Positions 1 to 11,045 of a stretch of 64,000 nt of DNA are shown here, piece after piece. Every line of letters begins with the position of its first letter. Within the stretch, counting starts at the first letter, position 1. Source of the DNA: Clytia hemisphaerica (Eukaryota > Cnidaria > Hydrozoa > Leptothecata > Clytiidae). The notes below the pieces were generated by a model. That model did no database searches, was not told the origin of the DNA, and worked only from the letters and a program-made list of their open reading frames with translations. A program made the translations under genes and the position numbers. The stretch spans positions 953,501 through 1,017,500 of the forward strand of contig CACVBU010000490.1 of assembly GCA_902728285.1 (NCBI GenBank). The letters are read 5' to 3'.

Positions 1-124
1 CTTTCATATAACCAAAAAAAAGTTTTTGATAGCTCAAGGACCCCTTTCAAGCTTTTCAAGAACCTCCGTTAGTAACTTTAAAATCACTGTGTGTCCTGGA
101 CACTGATTGGTTTATTTGGCTTTA

Positions 125-441
125 CTTGTTTTTTTCATAAGAACAATTTCACCAGAACACAGGGCTGAAAATTGGCCAAAACCTAAGAACAAATTAAGAA
201 CAATCTGGGTCTCAAATTTCAGAAATTATACTAAGAAAGTACAGATTCTAACATATTTAAACCCATTTTTCGTTTTATGTAATTTTTTTATAAGAGCCAA
301 GTAGATTTTTAGAAGGCTCGGTTGTTCTTATTTTTTTGGCACTTTGAGCCACAAATTTTTTTTATCCTTTGATTGCTTGAGATTGAGTTATTCCAGGCAC
401 AGCATTATGTTCTTATAAAATTGTTCTTATATAAAAAGGAG
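125..441. mobile_element. Degraded TA-MITE, GTTCTTA class
   Basis: The left end reads CTTGTTTTTTTCATAAGAAC after TA. The right end reads GTTCTTATATAAAAAGGAG before TA. The motif AAGAAC/GTTCTTA recurs about six times in between. The ends are decayed relative to the intact copies at 6778 and 18665, so this is probably an old member of the same family. The rest of 442-940 shows nothing I can name. Confidence 0.5.
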
Positions 442-940
442 TATAAGGAAACTAAGAGTACCAAAAACATCTTTAGGATATTAAAGTGACATTAAAGTAC
501 CTAGTAAAATGTAAACATTGCGCGAACCACGTGTCTTTAAAGAGAACAATTAAAATCACGTGTCCAAACAAACTTGTAAAACAATTGAACAATCAAAATT
601 AGCCATATTTGGTTTGATTTTTTATTTTGACATGTGATATTTGTTTTGATTTTGTATCCGCTGCATACAGTTTGTTTACAAATTTCGCAAGTACTGTTAT
701 GCCCCTTTAAGCAAGCATGTACATCATAATTTCGACATTCGACTAATCAGTTTGATATACGAAAGTTTGACTAATTTTTTAGAAAGATAGCCGTTGCCAC
801 GGTGTGAAATTGCAATTCTTTCCTCCATTTTCTTTTTGTCACGAATATCGAATTACTTACAAAAATGTTTTACATCGAGTCTCTATAGCTCGTTCTCGTA
901 CGGGGAACACAAATTTTTTTTGGGTTAAGGAAATCTCAAG

Positions 941-1223
941 ACACCCCTGTCTCAGTGCCCCGGTAGAATTTTCCCTCAGTGGGGATGAAAATTTCTATCA
1001 AAATGCCAATGGGGATAGAAAATCTATTGTTTCCAGCTCGAAAATTCCAGTGCGGATGGTTTTGGAGTGCAATTTTTTACATTCAGTTTTCAATGGGGAT
1101 AAAATCATAGAGCAATGTCGTAGTGGGGTTAAAGTTGTAGGATATTTTTTCCACCGGGGACAATTTTTTGGCCTATTTTTCCACCGGGGTGGGGGGTCCA
1201 CCGGGTCTGTGACACAGGGGTGT
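941..1223. mobile_element. 283-bp MITE with CACCCCTGT termini and 6-bp TSD
   Basis: The left end is ACACCCCTGTCTCAGTGCCC and the right end is the complement, ending CACAGGGGTGT. The hexamer CTCAAG flanks it on both sides (935-940 and 1224-1229). Inside, TGGGGAT(A/G)AAA-type motifs recur in one orientation. A second copy with the same TSD pattern is at 17374-17653. The open reading frames across it follow repeat sequence and are not credible genes. Confidence 0.8.
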
Positions 1224-1669
1224 CTCAAGGTCCATACCTTGTGAAGTAAGGTTTTTAAAAGGCATTGTTAACTGAAGGGACCTGAAAACTTGCTCCAGTT
1301 AAGGAGCCATTCGAGTTACTCTCATAGTGTGGTCGTGTTACAAAAATAAAAATACAGGCTGTTTGTCATGGGCCCCGGCGAGCCATTTTGAGTGAGGGGG
1401 CCAAAATTTTGGAACAAAATGTCGCCCACCATGGTTGGGCAACGAAGAAAATTTTTCACTTTTTAGACCCTCAAAACACCTTAAAACGATATCTAGTTGG
1501 GGAGAATAATAGTTTTTGTGGTTTGATTTGGTCTCAAACCAGCTTAAAATAGTAACTCTTTAAAACGTATGACATGGTCTACGAAAAAGTGGGGGGGGGG
1601 CATGGACCCGCATAATCCAAAACCTCGTTTATTATAGGTACCCGAGAGTTAAAGGGACTCCAGTGTAAT
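1224..1669. other. Intergenic, no recognisable feature
   Basis: AT-rich sequence with a run of nine G near 1591-1600 and a GGCCCCGGCGAGCC patch near 1371. I see no coding signal and no clear inverted-repeat partner. Confidence 0.5.
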
Positions 1670-1890
1670 CCACCCCTGTCTCACAGCCCCGGTGGAACCT
1701 TTTTCCACAGTGGGGGTAAATTCTATTGTGGAAATTTTATTGTTCCTAAGCAATTTTTGAGCATTGAATTTTGAATGGGGATGAAATCAAAGTTATCCCA
1801 GTTGGGCTGAAATTGTAGGGTATTTTTCCCACCGGGGACGAAATTTTTACCAAATTTTTCAGTGGCCCAGCCCCACTTGTCCCAGCAGGT
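1670..1890. mobile_element. Decayed copy of the CACCCCTGT MITE family
   Basis: The left end CCACCCCTGTCTCACAGCCC is well preserved and the TGGGG-type internal motifs are present. The right end near 1865-1890 (CCCCACTTGTCCC) is decayed, so no target-site duplication can be assigned. Confidence 0.55.
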
Positions 1891-2257
1891 CTTGTAATTG
1901 ATAATAAATATATTTTAATTAATTACATATTTTATATTTACAGATGAAAAATATTGATTCATTAAGTGACATGTCTTTTACATACTATGCCACCTGTATG
2001 AAGAATACAATATCGGCCACATGACAAAAGTACGAGAGAGCCGAACCAATGGGGAACAATGATGATTGACACAATGTAAGTAAGAATTAAACTTTCAACA
2101 AAAATAAAGTTTTTAAACTGTGCTGGAGGTAGCCCCCCTCCAACGGGTTTAATGATCGTGATTTTCAAATATTTTTAGTGTAATAATGTTACCCGAGTAA
2201 TATTTTTGTGTGAAAACATAGAAATATAAAGGAAAAAGTCAAATAAAAATCTACAAA

Positions 2258-2397
2258 CAAAATCGGGCTCCGTCACTTTTTTGGGAATCACCATTTTGCA
2301 TCACTGTGAAAAAATCAGAAAAAACTAATGAGCCAATCCCGAGAAAAGCTGGTAACAGACGAACGAACGGACGCGAACATAGGTTAATTTAAAGGAC
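2258..2397. repeat. Dispersed repeat, inverted partner of 14058-14196
   Basis: About 140 bp, from AAAATCGGGCTCCGTCAC to AATTTAAAGGACC. It reappears in inverted orientation at 14058-14196 with few differences and includes GAACGAACGGACG. At the second site it abuts a 320-bp tandem array, so this is likely the end module of a mobile or satellite element. Confidence 0.8.
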
Positions 2398-2451
2398 CTC
2401 CGAGGTACAATCATGGTCGTAATATTAAAAAAAAAAGGCAAATTCACATGG

Positions 2452-2620
2452 TGGCCAGCCCTATTTTAGTGCCCATTTCAAGGGTTTCAAGGGTCATTTT
2501 GCATCAATTTTCAAGGGATTCAAGGGGTCTTTTGACCAAATTTTCAAAGGTTTCATGGGTTTGAAAGCCATAAGAACATAATTTTTAAGGGTTTCAAGGA
2601 AAAAGTCTAAAAAAGCCCAG
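2452..2620. repeat. Short tandem TTTCAAGGG repeats
   Basis: Variants of TTTCAAGGGTTTCAAGGG recur about eight times over 170 bp, interspersed with TTTTGCATC and TTTTGACC. There is no coding potential. The following 2640-3050 is featureless AT-rich DNA. Confidence 0.6.
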
Positions 2621-3049
2621 TTATATTTGCATGTAATGAAAGAACTGCTTTATATGTATGAACATAATAGAAGTCAAATATTTATAACTTGCAGCAAGTT
2701 AGTTTTTAAAGAGTGTCCTTAAAGCTACAAAAACTGAAACTGAAAAATTTCAACTGAACGTACTACAAATTTAAACAACAGTGAAACACTAGGAAAAATT
2801 TCCTAAAACAAAACAAAATGAAGTATGAAAATTCAAAACAAAAAGTTTCAAAAAATGCCAGTAATCAAAATTTAAAAATATGACGTTGCAAATATAATGC
2901 ATAAAAGGGCTCAACAAAAACTTCAAAAGAATTTTGCCATGCACTTAAATACTTTTCACGGCACCATTCAATCGACTATTTTCTCATTAGAAAAGTTCAA
3001 CAAATTTCAACTTTAGCTCAAAAGATTTCTTAAACTTCTTTTAAAACGA

Positions 3050-3920
3050 TAGTATTATAGTTCATTTTTTAGCTTTTTTTATAGCTTCAATCTGTTCATG
3101 TAAACTTTTAACGTCTTTCTGGTATTTTTTTTCTAGTTTTCGCTTTTGCCCAATAGTTTGCCTTAAGCTATTTCTTTGAACTTCTTTTGCATTTTGGGAT
3201 ATCATTTATTCTTCGCCTTATCATAACAATATGGCGTTTCTGTAGGTTGCGATCGTTGCGATGGTTAGTTGTTTGTGATTGAGGGTTTGAATTTCTGAAA
3301 GTAGCTCCTCAACCTTTTCATCCTCGCGAGTTTTCCGTTTCTCAAGTTTGTTTTTCTTTAAATACTCTTTGTATTTTGAATGGGCGTTTAGCCGGCGTTT
3401 AGGCAGCTAACTCTCAGCTCAGGATCAATGACAAAATCATGCTCTGACGACCCGGATGAAGTAACGTAATAATAATAATAATCATAACAATAATAATATC
3501 TTTCCTCAGAGTTAAAAAGTAATAACAAATATATTTATAAATATGTTTTAAATTATATTGAGGTTGGCGCCAGGATTTTCTTTCCACCATCATTGTGAGT
3601 GCATCTGACTCACTCAGTCCATACAACTTTGCATCTCTGATGACTTCACGGTATGTCGAATTCGTTACACCTGGTTTCTTTTTTAGACCAGGGTGGTACT
3701 GTTCGAAATTTAACTTTTTTATGTAGCATTCGTTTGAAGCTCGGGTGCAGTGTGCAATCCAGTTGTATTGCTGATTTTAACGTGGTCATAAACCATTCTT
3801 TGGGCAATAAGTAAACGACTTGATAGGTTTTCTACTAAGATTTCCGCGTTGATGTTGAATCCACGCTCAACTTGAGCGTGACCATGGCTGAGGGTAAAAA
3901 TGAAGATCATGACCTTCCAT
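3050..3920 (-). pseudogene. Decayed transposase-like protein fragment
   Basis: On the minus strand, 3719-3910 encodes a segment with LSHGHAQVERGFNIN followed by ENLSSRLLIAQRM and DHV. I recognise this pattern from repeated metazoan transposon-derived proteins, and its ER-x-F core recalls the hAT dimerisation region. Continuing down the strand, a +1 shift near 3722 is needed to reach the next segment (REVIRDAKLYGLSESDA, about 3590-3640). A later Lys/Glu-rich stretch (about 3300-3400, KYKEYLKKNKLEKRKT) looks like the coiled tail. Stops and shifts separate all three parts, so the fragment is dead. The family name is not certain. Confidence 0.55.
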
Positions 3921-4006
3921 AAATCTGTATACTAGTACTTAGGATTGCGATGTAACCATTTTCCAAAAAACTTATCCAAACGATCTTCGGATTTCTTGAA
4001 CTTGAA

Positions 4007-4012
4007 TTTAAT
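4007..4012 (-). promoter_or_regulatory. Possible poly(A) signal ATTAAA for the receptor gene
   Basis: Minus-strand ATTAAA lies about 40 bp past the stop codon of the receptor at 4051. The position fits, but the sequence is AT-rich and chance is likely. Confidence 0.25.
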
Positions 4013-4050
4013 ATATAATGTCTTTGGTTTCAATTCTGGTCAAAAAGATA

Positions 4051-5031
4051 CTAAACCGAGGAGTCTCTCTGATTTACTTGTTCCGTATGTTGGTCGCCAG
4101 CGATGTCGATTTCATTCCTCCAGCACATAAATTGATGCAGATATTCTCGTATTTTACTGAAACAACTTAAGTAAATGATGGGGTTAGAAACAAGATAACA
4201 TAGATTAGCCAATCCTATCGCCATTAGCGACCAAGATGGTGGGCTAGGATAGAAAGCTTGAATAAGGGAGCCGATGGTTAATGGACAAAGAAAAATACAA
4301 GTCCAAATGTTCAATTTTAAAACGTCTTTGAAGCTGCTTAATAGGTTTTGTATAACATTTATCCTCTCTGCTTCAATACCAAAAAAGTTATTCCTGCTTC
4401 GAAGATTGCGTTCATTTTCGCGGCGAATTTCAAGTGTCTTATATCCAAACAAGATGACGAGTGCACATGTACACATCCTTAACACGTTTAATAAGACCAA
4501 AATATATCGACTGGTTACTATGACCTTTTTCCCGTTCACTAAGAAAATCCTTTGTTGCGAACCGAACAGCAAAGGAATACAGATGATGATCAAGGCCATG
4601 GTAGTGATACCAATGGTGTAATTAATTTTCTCTCTGGTGACAATTGTATGATAGGTCAGTGCAAACTTCATAGCTATCCAACGGTCCAACGCAATTAGAG
4701 TGGTGATCAATAAGGAGATGGAATAAAAGATGTGTGTTGATAACGAAAATAACATGTTGAGAATCAGGTTCATTTGAATTCGACCGCCAGACAGCATTAC
4801 AGCACAGTTTAAAGTTGTTAATAGTATAGCCAATGTATCAGTTAATGACAATACTGAGATTAGATAGTAATTATTATGTCGCAATAAATGGGCCTTCCAG
4901 ATGCAAAGTTGGACGATGAAATGGAGAAACAGTGCTATAACAAAGATAACTATGCAAAGTTTAATAAAGTCATCATTGATGTCTGTGCTGATAGTGGTGA
5001 ACATAGAAATTTCACTAGTGGAGTTGTTCAT
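4051..5031 (-). CDS. Class A (rhodopsin-family) G-protein-coupled receptor, single exon
   Basis: A 326-residue integral membrane receptor, expected in the plasma membrane and coupling to heterotrimeric G proteins. Seven hydrophobic segments lie at roughly residues 22-45, 55-78, 88-113, 138-158, 175-198, 238-262 and 268-290. Family marks are SLTDTLA in TM2, DRW (116-118) in place of DRY at the end of TM3, and NPIIY (283-287) in TM7. NNST at residues 2-5 is a likely N-glycosylation site. The usual TM1 Asn and the extracellular Cys before TM3 are not seen, so the conserved disulfide is probably absent. The start is the first Met of the open frame and the stop is TAG at 4051-4053. There is no intron. 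The ligand cannot be told. It is unrelated in detail to the receptor at 42186. Confidence 0.88.
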   Translation of the reverse strand: MNNSTSEISMFTTISTDINDDFIKLCIVIFVIALFLHFIVQLCIWKAHLLRHNNYYLISVLSLTDTLAILLTTLNCAVMLSGGRIQMNLILNMLFSLSTHIFYSISLLITTLIALDRWIAMKFALTYHTIVTREKINYTIGITTMALIIICIPLLFGSQQRIFLVNGKKVIVTSRYILVLLNVLRMCTCALVILFGYKTLEIRRENERNLRSRNNFFGIEAERINVIQNLLSSFKDVLKLNIWTCIFLCPLTIGSLIQAFYPSPPSWSLMAIGLANLCYLVSNPIIYLSCFSKIREYLHQFMCWRNEIDIAGDQHTEQVNQRDSSV

Positions 5032-5683
5032 CTTTTCTCCACGACTTCTACTCCCGCAGTGAATGAAATTGTTTTTCGGTTAAAGCTTTTATAGACCGCC
5101 CGCATTTATAAATAAATAATAATGAAATTTACTGTGGGGGGAAATGCATTTCCTAACCCATTAGTATAAGTTGTTTTTGCCCTTTTTGCCCTTTCTGCCC
5201 TTTCTGCCCCTTTTGCCCTTTTTGTACATTGCACTGCGATCTTTAGAGTAATGTTTAAAAATCGGGGAAATCGAAAGTCTATTTTTGTAAAAAGTGTTGT
5301 AACAGCTCCTAAAAGCACCCCATTCTTCGGGTGAATAAAGCCCTAGTGTGTACAATTTTAACAAAAAACTTTTTTTTTTAAGATAGTTGTTCAAAATCGG
5401 ATAATTTTGGAAATGTTTACTTTCAGCTCCCTCAATATCCCGCCACATCCCGCGTGAGCTCCCTCAAAATCGGAATTGGAATAATTCCGGATTGGACAGG
5501 AGTAGAACTTTGAAATTTTCACTTTATATTCGCTTTTTAGTTCTTCATCAGATAAAGGAAAAATCACGTCTTTAGACATCATCGATTTTTCTTCATGACC
5601 AAAATTGAACATTTTTGAATCCGATTTAAGATCGCCGTGTTGCAGCCTTCAAGAAAATTAGCATATTTTATATTGTTGTAATA

Positions 5684-5765
5684 CACGCCTTTTTATAAGA
5701 ACCTGTTAAAGTATCGACTTCATAGATTTCAAAGGTTTAAAAGTTGTTCTTACGTTTCAGCCAAA
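5684..5765. mobile_element. Left-end fragment of a TA-MITE (GTTCTTA class)
   Basis: TA followed by CACGCCTTTTTATAAGAAC, then GTTGTTCTTACG about 60 bp in. No matching right end is found before the next elements, so it is a truncated or interrupted copy. The interval 5032-5683 upstream holds no feature I can support. Confidence 0.4.
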
Positions 5766-6112
5766 ATTTAAGTCTTAAAACTTTTTCATTTTGATGCAAG
5801 AATTAGTTGATATTAATAGTAAAATAAGTTTGATTTTTGTCACTACTAAATTCATGAAAGTGAGGCGTTTTTTCGTTTTTTGTAAATGTGTCCTTAGTCC
5901 GAAAGAAATTATCTTAGTCAGGGAGCAGAATTCCAAAATAGTGTTTTTGCTTAACCCAATAGCTGAATAGGATTGCTATATATCGATGGAAAGGAAATTT
6001 TGTGTTGATTTTTGATTATGTTTTCCGACTTATATGGCTTATATGGCCATTATATACTTATATAAGTATTGTCAAAGGCATTCTCATCAAATTCAAATGG
6101 CCACGACATAAT

Positions 6113-6775
6113 TAAGGCCACTACCCACATTTTATGGTCGGTGAACAAGGCGCACGGCTTAATTATTGCATAGATTACATAAATTAAAGGCCGCTACCCA
6201 CTCAGCATTTTATGGTCGGCGAACAAGGCGCACGGCTTAATTATTGCATAAATTACATAATTCAAGCCTTCAAAGGCGTTCGCTTTGAGCGCAACAAGAG
6301 TTGAAACTTTTTAACTTTTTTCGCGAAGCTGAACAGCTCACCCTTTGTTTTTATTAGAATCAACCAATCAGAAAAGAGAATTTTTTTTCTTGTCTCGTGT
6401 GCAAAAGATGTGTATCATGTGCAAAAAGATGATAAACAAAAGAATAGAGAAAAACATGTGCTGCAGAGTGGAATGAGAAAAGCGTACAGTGACCAAAGCG
6501 CCCGAGCCCTGCGTATTGTTCGCCGACCATAAAATGCTGAGTGGGTAGCGGCCTTAAGTCTCCAAAGGCTGTCGCTTTGAGTGCAGCAAGTGTTGAAGTT
6601 TTTTTTGCTAAGCCGTGCTGTACAACTTCCCTATTGTTCTTTTTTAATTAGCCAATCAGAAGAGACATTGACTTCCGTGTACCGTGTGCTAAAAAATGTG
6701 CAAGACATCTCTTGGATGAGTGACCAAAGCGCGCGAGCCTTGCGCCTTGTCCGCCGACCATAAAATTCTGAGTGG
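6113..6775. mobile_element. Outer Harbinger-like MITE, interrupted by its own relative
   Basis: The left terminus AGGCCACTACCCACATTTTA follows TAA at about 6110-6112. The matching right sequence CGCCGACCATAAAATTCTGA ends near 6775, where it meets the TA-MITE at 6778. The element continues after the inner insertion (from 6558) with AAAGGCTGTCGCTTTGAG, which aligns to the inner copy's AAAGGCGTTCGCTTTGAG. Its last bases, GTAGCGGCCT, are missing. Confidence 0.7.
6188..6554. mobile_element. Harbinger-like MITE with TAA duplication
   Basis: A 367-bp element with termini AGGCCGCTACCCACTCAGCA and its complement TGCTGAGTGGGTAGCGGCCT, flanked by TAA at 6185-6187 and 6555-6557. A three-base TWA duplication is the hallmark of PIF/Harbinger integration. 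It encodes no protein and inserted into an older copy of the same family. Confidence 0.8.
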
Positions 6776-6777
6776 AA

Positions 6778-7002
6778 ACACGTTTTCTTTTATGAGAACA
6801 TCTAAAATTTTCGAAGCCTTTGGATGTTCTTCACTTTTTGAGTTTTAAGCCAGAAAATGTTCTTAACATGTTCTTATTTTCACCAGAATAAATGTTTTGA
6901 GGTTCACAAAGCCTTAAAATGTTCTTAACTTCCTTGTTCTTAATATTTTGGTCATCGAAGGCTTTTGTTCTTATATAGTTTGTTCTTATAAAAAGACGTG
7001 TA
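6778..7002. mobile_element. Intact TA-MITE, GTTCTTA class
   Basis: The left end CACGTTTTCTTTTATGAGAAC pairs with the right end GTTCTTATAAAAAGACGTG, followed by TA. Inside, GTTCTTA or one-base variants occur about six times. It is one of several closely related copies (18665, 50102). Confidence 0.8.
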
Positions 7003-7034
7003 GCTTTATCGGCATTGTTTTCTATGAATCCGTG

Positions 7035-7210
7035 TTCAAAAGTATGTGAAATTTTTATGACTCTCTGAGGAAGTCGATTTTTGTTATTTTGTAATTTTTG
7101 GACCCTTTTAGAGAATCAATAGCTATTTCATCGTTTTTTGTACCTCTTTGAGAGATTTTGGAGGGATTAAAAAAGGACCCTTATGGCTCGCACATAAGGT
7201 GCATATAATT
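7035..7210. repeat. Half copy of the G-tract/CCCTTTGAGAGA element
   Basis: GGACCCTTTTAGAGAA, ACCTCTTTGAGAGA and GGACCCTTATGGCTCGCACA match the right half of the element at 40012-40372. The poly-C terminus is absent, so only a fragment remains. Confidence 0.5.
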
Positions 7211-7484
7211 TATGTTATCGCTCGGTCCTTATACTTTGGAAAGAAAACTGATATATGAGTGCTCTTAGCACTGCTGTATCCATTTTTTTTTTCATCATCA
7301 TTTTTTGCAAAAAGCTATAAAAAGATAGGTTTGACATTAAAATTTTTTGGTTTAGTAGTAGTATTCCCTTCTACATCTCGCTTAAACTTCAATTTCACTT
7401 TAAAACTGTTTTTACAGCTGATAGGAAAGCTAGAATGTAAAGGATTGACGTCTTAATATCGGTTGACGATTAAAGATGGCGGAG

Positions 7485-10400
7485 GTGCTCCTGAACGGAA
7501 AAAATCGAAGTTGAGAAATCGCCATCCCAGAAGCGGAATTTGAGGTGAGATCGAAATATTCAAGTTGCTCCGAATTCTAGAAACCACCGTCCACCACGAA
7601 ATATCGCATCAGCCTTTGTTATTATACCGTGCGTCAAACAATTCAATCACATTCGATATTCGGTGTGAACGCGCAAATTTTCAACCAGTTGTTGAAAGTT
7701 TTGAGAAAGAGAGCCATTATCGTCGACTCACCCCTCTTTTTCTTGGTGAGTCGGTTCTCTTTCTTCTCGTACTCTTTTCCTTCCTGGAAATTTCGGGCTC
7801 TGCGGGAAGCCTATTACAGGGGACCCCCCGATTTTCTGAAGTGTTCCGGCATTTCCAGCCTTTTCTGTCTTTATCTTTCTCCGGAGAGAGAGATAAGCGT
7901 TCACGCCACCGACACCACAGAGACGAAAATGGTATCCGAGAACCAGAGCAGGTTTGAGTGCAGCTTTTGCCACAAAGTTTTGAAATCGAAATCAGGGAAA
8001 ACTCTACATCAAAATAAATGCACCCAAAATCCTCGAAATCAGACGGAAGCTCCTGCATTGCCATCAACAGTAAATTATCTGACGTCACATCCAAAATATC
8101 GTCTTCGTCGTCAACAAACCCTACCGCTGACCTTCCCAGCCCTCCTGATTTGTCAACAGCAGAGAACCCAAATCCAGAACCCCCGGATCCACCAGACGAA
8201 CCCAACCCACCCGAAATCTTCCGCTGGGGAGATTACAAAGGATCTGATTATACCCAAATGTTGAACGTCGTCTACGAGAAAATAGTCTTTTGGCGTCAAA
8301 ACCTATTTCGTTTACCATCCGGGAATGCTGGCAAAAGATTCATCCGCGAACTCAGTCGACTCATCAACAGCTGGGTGGAAGATTCGTCAATCAAAACCAT
8401 ATCCCTGAAAGCAATCATGATTATGCCAGCCCTCCTGTTGCAGAAAACCTTCGCGCAAATCAAAATCTAAAGAGCACGCAACAGCACTTTCAAAACGCCT
8501 CGATCTATGGGAAAAGGGAGACCTTTTCAATCTTCTACGCGAAGGAGAGACCATTCAAAGACACCTACTGTCGTCTAAAACCAATAGATCGTCCGTTAAA
8601 GAGATCACAAAGGAGTTCATCAAGAAAATGTCGAAAGGCAACGTAAACGGCGCAATAAAACTACTCAGCAAAAACATGAGCAACGGAATCCTTCCTCTCG
8701 ATGATGTGACATTGAACGCGCTGAAACAAAAACATCCGCCACCTGAGCCAGCCGATCCGGATATTCTCCTCGACGACACGCCAATCAAACTTCACCCGGT
8801 CAGATTCGACGAAATCAACGGTGATATGATCAGACAATCGGCATTGAGGACAAAAGGAGGGGCAGGACCTTCAGGACTGGATGGCGATGGATGGCGACGC
8901 ATACTTTGTTCGAACAGCTTTAAGACCGAATCAAACGATCTATGCACGTCTTTAGCTGAATTTACGAAACGTCTATGCACCACTATCCAATCGGATGGAT
9001 CTCTTGAAGCCTTCCTTTCCAGCCGGCTGATCCCCTTGAACAAAAAAACCCAGGCCTGCGACCGATCGGTATCGGCGAAACACTACGGAGAATCATCGGC
9101 AAGACAGTATCAAGATTGCTCAAACAAGACATCACCGATTCCGTCGGTTCATTGCAAGTATGTGCCGGCCAAGATGCAGGTTGTGAAGCTGCTATTCACG
9201 CCCCCTCAGAGAGATATTCAACAAACACGAGTGTGAAGCCGTGATGTTAGTCGACGCATCAAACGCCTTCAACGCAGTCAACCGTGAAGCATTTTTGCAC
9301 AACATAAAAAGTCATCTGCCCCTCAATTGCAAACATTTGCCTCCAACTGCTACAATACGCCCTCCAGACTCTTCGTCCTCGGTGGTGTCGAAATCCGTTC
9401 ATCCGAAGGCACCACGCAGGGTGATCCCATTGCCGGCCTGCTGTACGCTATCGCAACAATCCCTTTGATTCTCTTCGCCGCTAGCGAGATACGTAACACC
9501 AACACCCGAGCAGCAGGATATGCCGACGACATATTCGGAGGCGGGCGGTACGATTCGTGGGCTCAAACGCGAATGTGGGATACGATACTTCGCTGGGGCC
9601 CCAAATATGGCTACTTCCAGCGCGCAGATAAAACTTGGATCATCGTCAAACCCACACACCTAGAACAAGCCCCAACAAGAATTCAAAGACACAAATATCC
9701 GCATCACTACCGAAGGAAAAAAAACACCTCGGAGCTGCCATCGGTTCAGACGACTACCGCGATGAGTTTGTCACTGAGAAGATCAGCACCTGGATCGGCG
9801 AAAATTGAGCTATTGTCGGAGATCGCCAAAATCGCCCCTCAAGAAGCCTACACTTGCTTCACGGCAGGTTACAAACACAAATTAAACTTCACCATGAGAA
9901 CCATCCCCAACATTCAACACCACCTCTCAAAGCTAGATGAAACCATCACCACCAAGTTCATCCCAGCGATCACAGGAGGAATTCATCCAAATAACGTTGA
10001 GCGCGAGTTGTTTACCCTCCCTCCAAGCCTGGGTGGTTTGGGAATTCCGAAGTTCAGCGATCTGGCCGAATCCGAATTCCGAAACTCAGAATTGCTCACC
10101 GAAACAGCTCCGTAAGAACATCATCAAACAAGAAGAAAACGAAATCGACAAAGATGAAATTAAGAAATTGAAAGCGTCATTCAAAACTCAAACGCACACA
10201 GTCTCATCCGACAGAAGTTGGAAAACATCAAGAACCAATCACAAGACGGCATGAAAAAGCTCCTCGAAATCAACCGCGAGCCTGGATCATCCCTCTGGCT
10301 ATCCACACTCCCCATTCAAGACGAAGGTTTCCAGCTCGACAAGCAATCATTCTGGGACCTGATCAAGATTCGATACGGTCACCAAGTAAATCGTTTACCA

Positions 10401-11045
10401 GACGTTTGTGTATGTGGATCTTCGTTCAACTTGGAGCACGCGCTGACGTGCAAGAAGGGTGGCTTTGTCACTCTTCGCCACAACCAAATTCGTGACATTA
10501 CTGCGTCCCTCCTAGCGCAAGTCTGCAAAGACGTGAAAGTCGAGCCAGCGTTGACTCCACTGTCAGGAGGAGAGAACTTTGAAATGAAATCTACCAACAC
10601 TCAAGACAATGCCCGTCTTGATATTGCTGCTAGGGGATTTTGGATTCCTGGCCAAAAGGCATTTTTTGACGTAAGGGTTTTCAACCCAATCGCCAAACGG
10701 TTCAGGAACTCCCCGCATCTCCCAAGCATGCGATGTCAACGAAAGGGAAAAGAAACGCACGTACGGCTCCCGTATCCTACAAATTGAACACGGATCATTC
10801 ACGCCAATCGTTTTCACCGCCATGGGCGGCATGGGAAGAGAGACAAAATGTTTTTATAAGAGACTTAGTGAACTTCTGTCTGAAAAAAGCGTGACGAAAA
10901 CCTGTCAGTCACAACGACTTGGGTAAGAAGAAAGGTGAACTTTGCACTATTGAGTTCGGTCCTCTTGTGCCTCCGCGGCAGCAGAACTCCATGGAACAAA
11001 GACCACCTCTCCTCTTCACTCACGAAAAGTTCGAGTGACTGTGAG
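7485..11045 (+). mobile_element. Decayed non-LTR retrotransposon with restriction-like endonuclease
   Basis: GC content and codon texture change sharply here relative to the flanks. The coding body (next entry) carries an N-terminal C2H2 zinc finger, reverse transcriptase, a CCHC knuckle and a PD-(D/E)XK-type endonuclease. That layout is known from R2/NeSL-like non-LTR elements. Upstream sequence 7485-7928 is probably 5' untranslated. Neither a clear 3' tail nor a target-site duplication was found, so both borders are approximate. Confidence 0.7.
7929..11038 (+). pseudogene. Reverse transcriptase/endonuclease polyprotein, frameshifted
   Basis: The frame opens at Met 7929 with a zinc finger FECSFCHKVLKSKSG...HQNKC. 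A Pro/Ser-rich linker follows. The RT domain includes KGGAGPSGLDGDGW (about 8850-8890), [13 protein letters not shown] (about 9245), [13 protein letters not shown] (about 9411) and the catalytic YADD at 9518-9529. The C-terminal part has a CCHC knuckle, CVCG-x7-H-x4-C, near 10408-10450, then RHNQIRD. The endonuclease core is ARLDIA...FFDVRVF (about 10610-10685). Past 10787 the sequence still encodes recognisable tail segments (RRKVNF, LLCLRGSRTPW), but in a shifted frame. At least four frameshifts, near 8210, 8465, 9240 and 9330, plus those after 10100, inactivate it. The exact clade (R2, NeSL or another RLE group) is inference. Confidence 0.75.

Noticed and set aside
804..1244. 146-codon open frame
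   Set aside because: It covers a non-coding MITE with its own target duplication; no protein features.
7717..9659. Several antisense frames
   Set aside because: They are shadows of the retrotransposon coding strand, whose RT and endonuclease motifs read on the plus strand.
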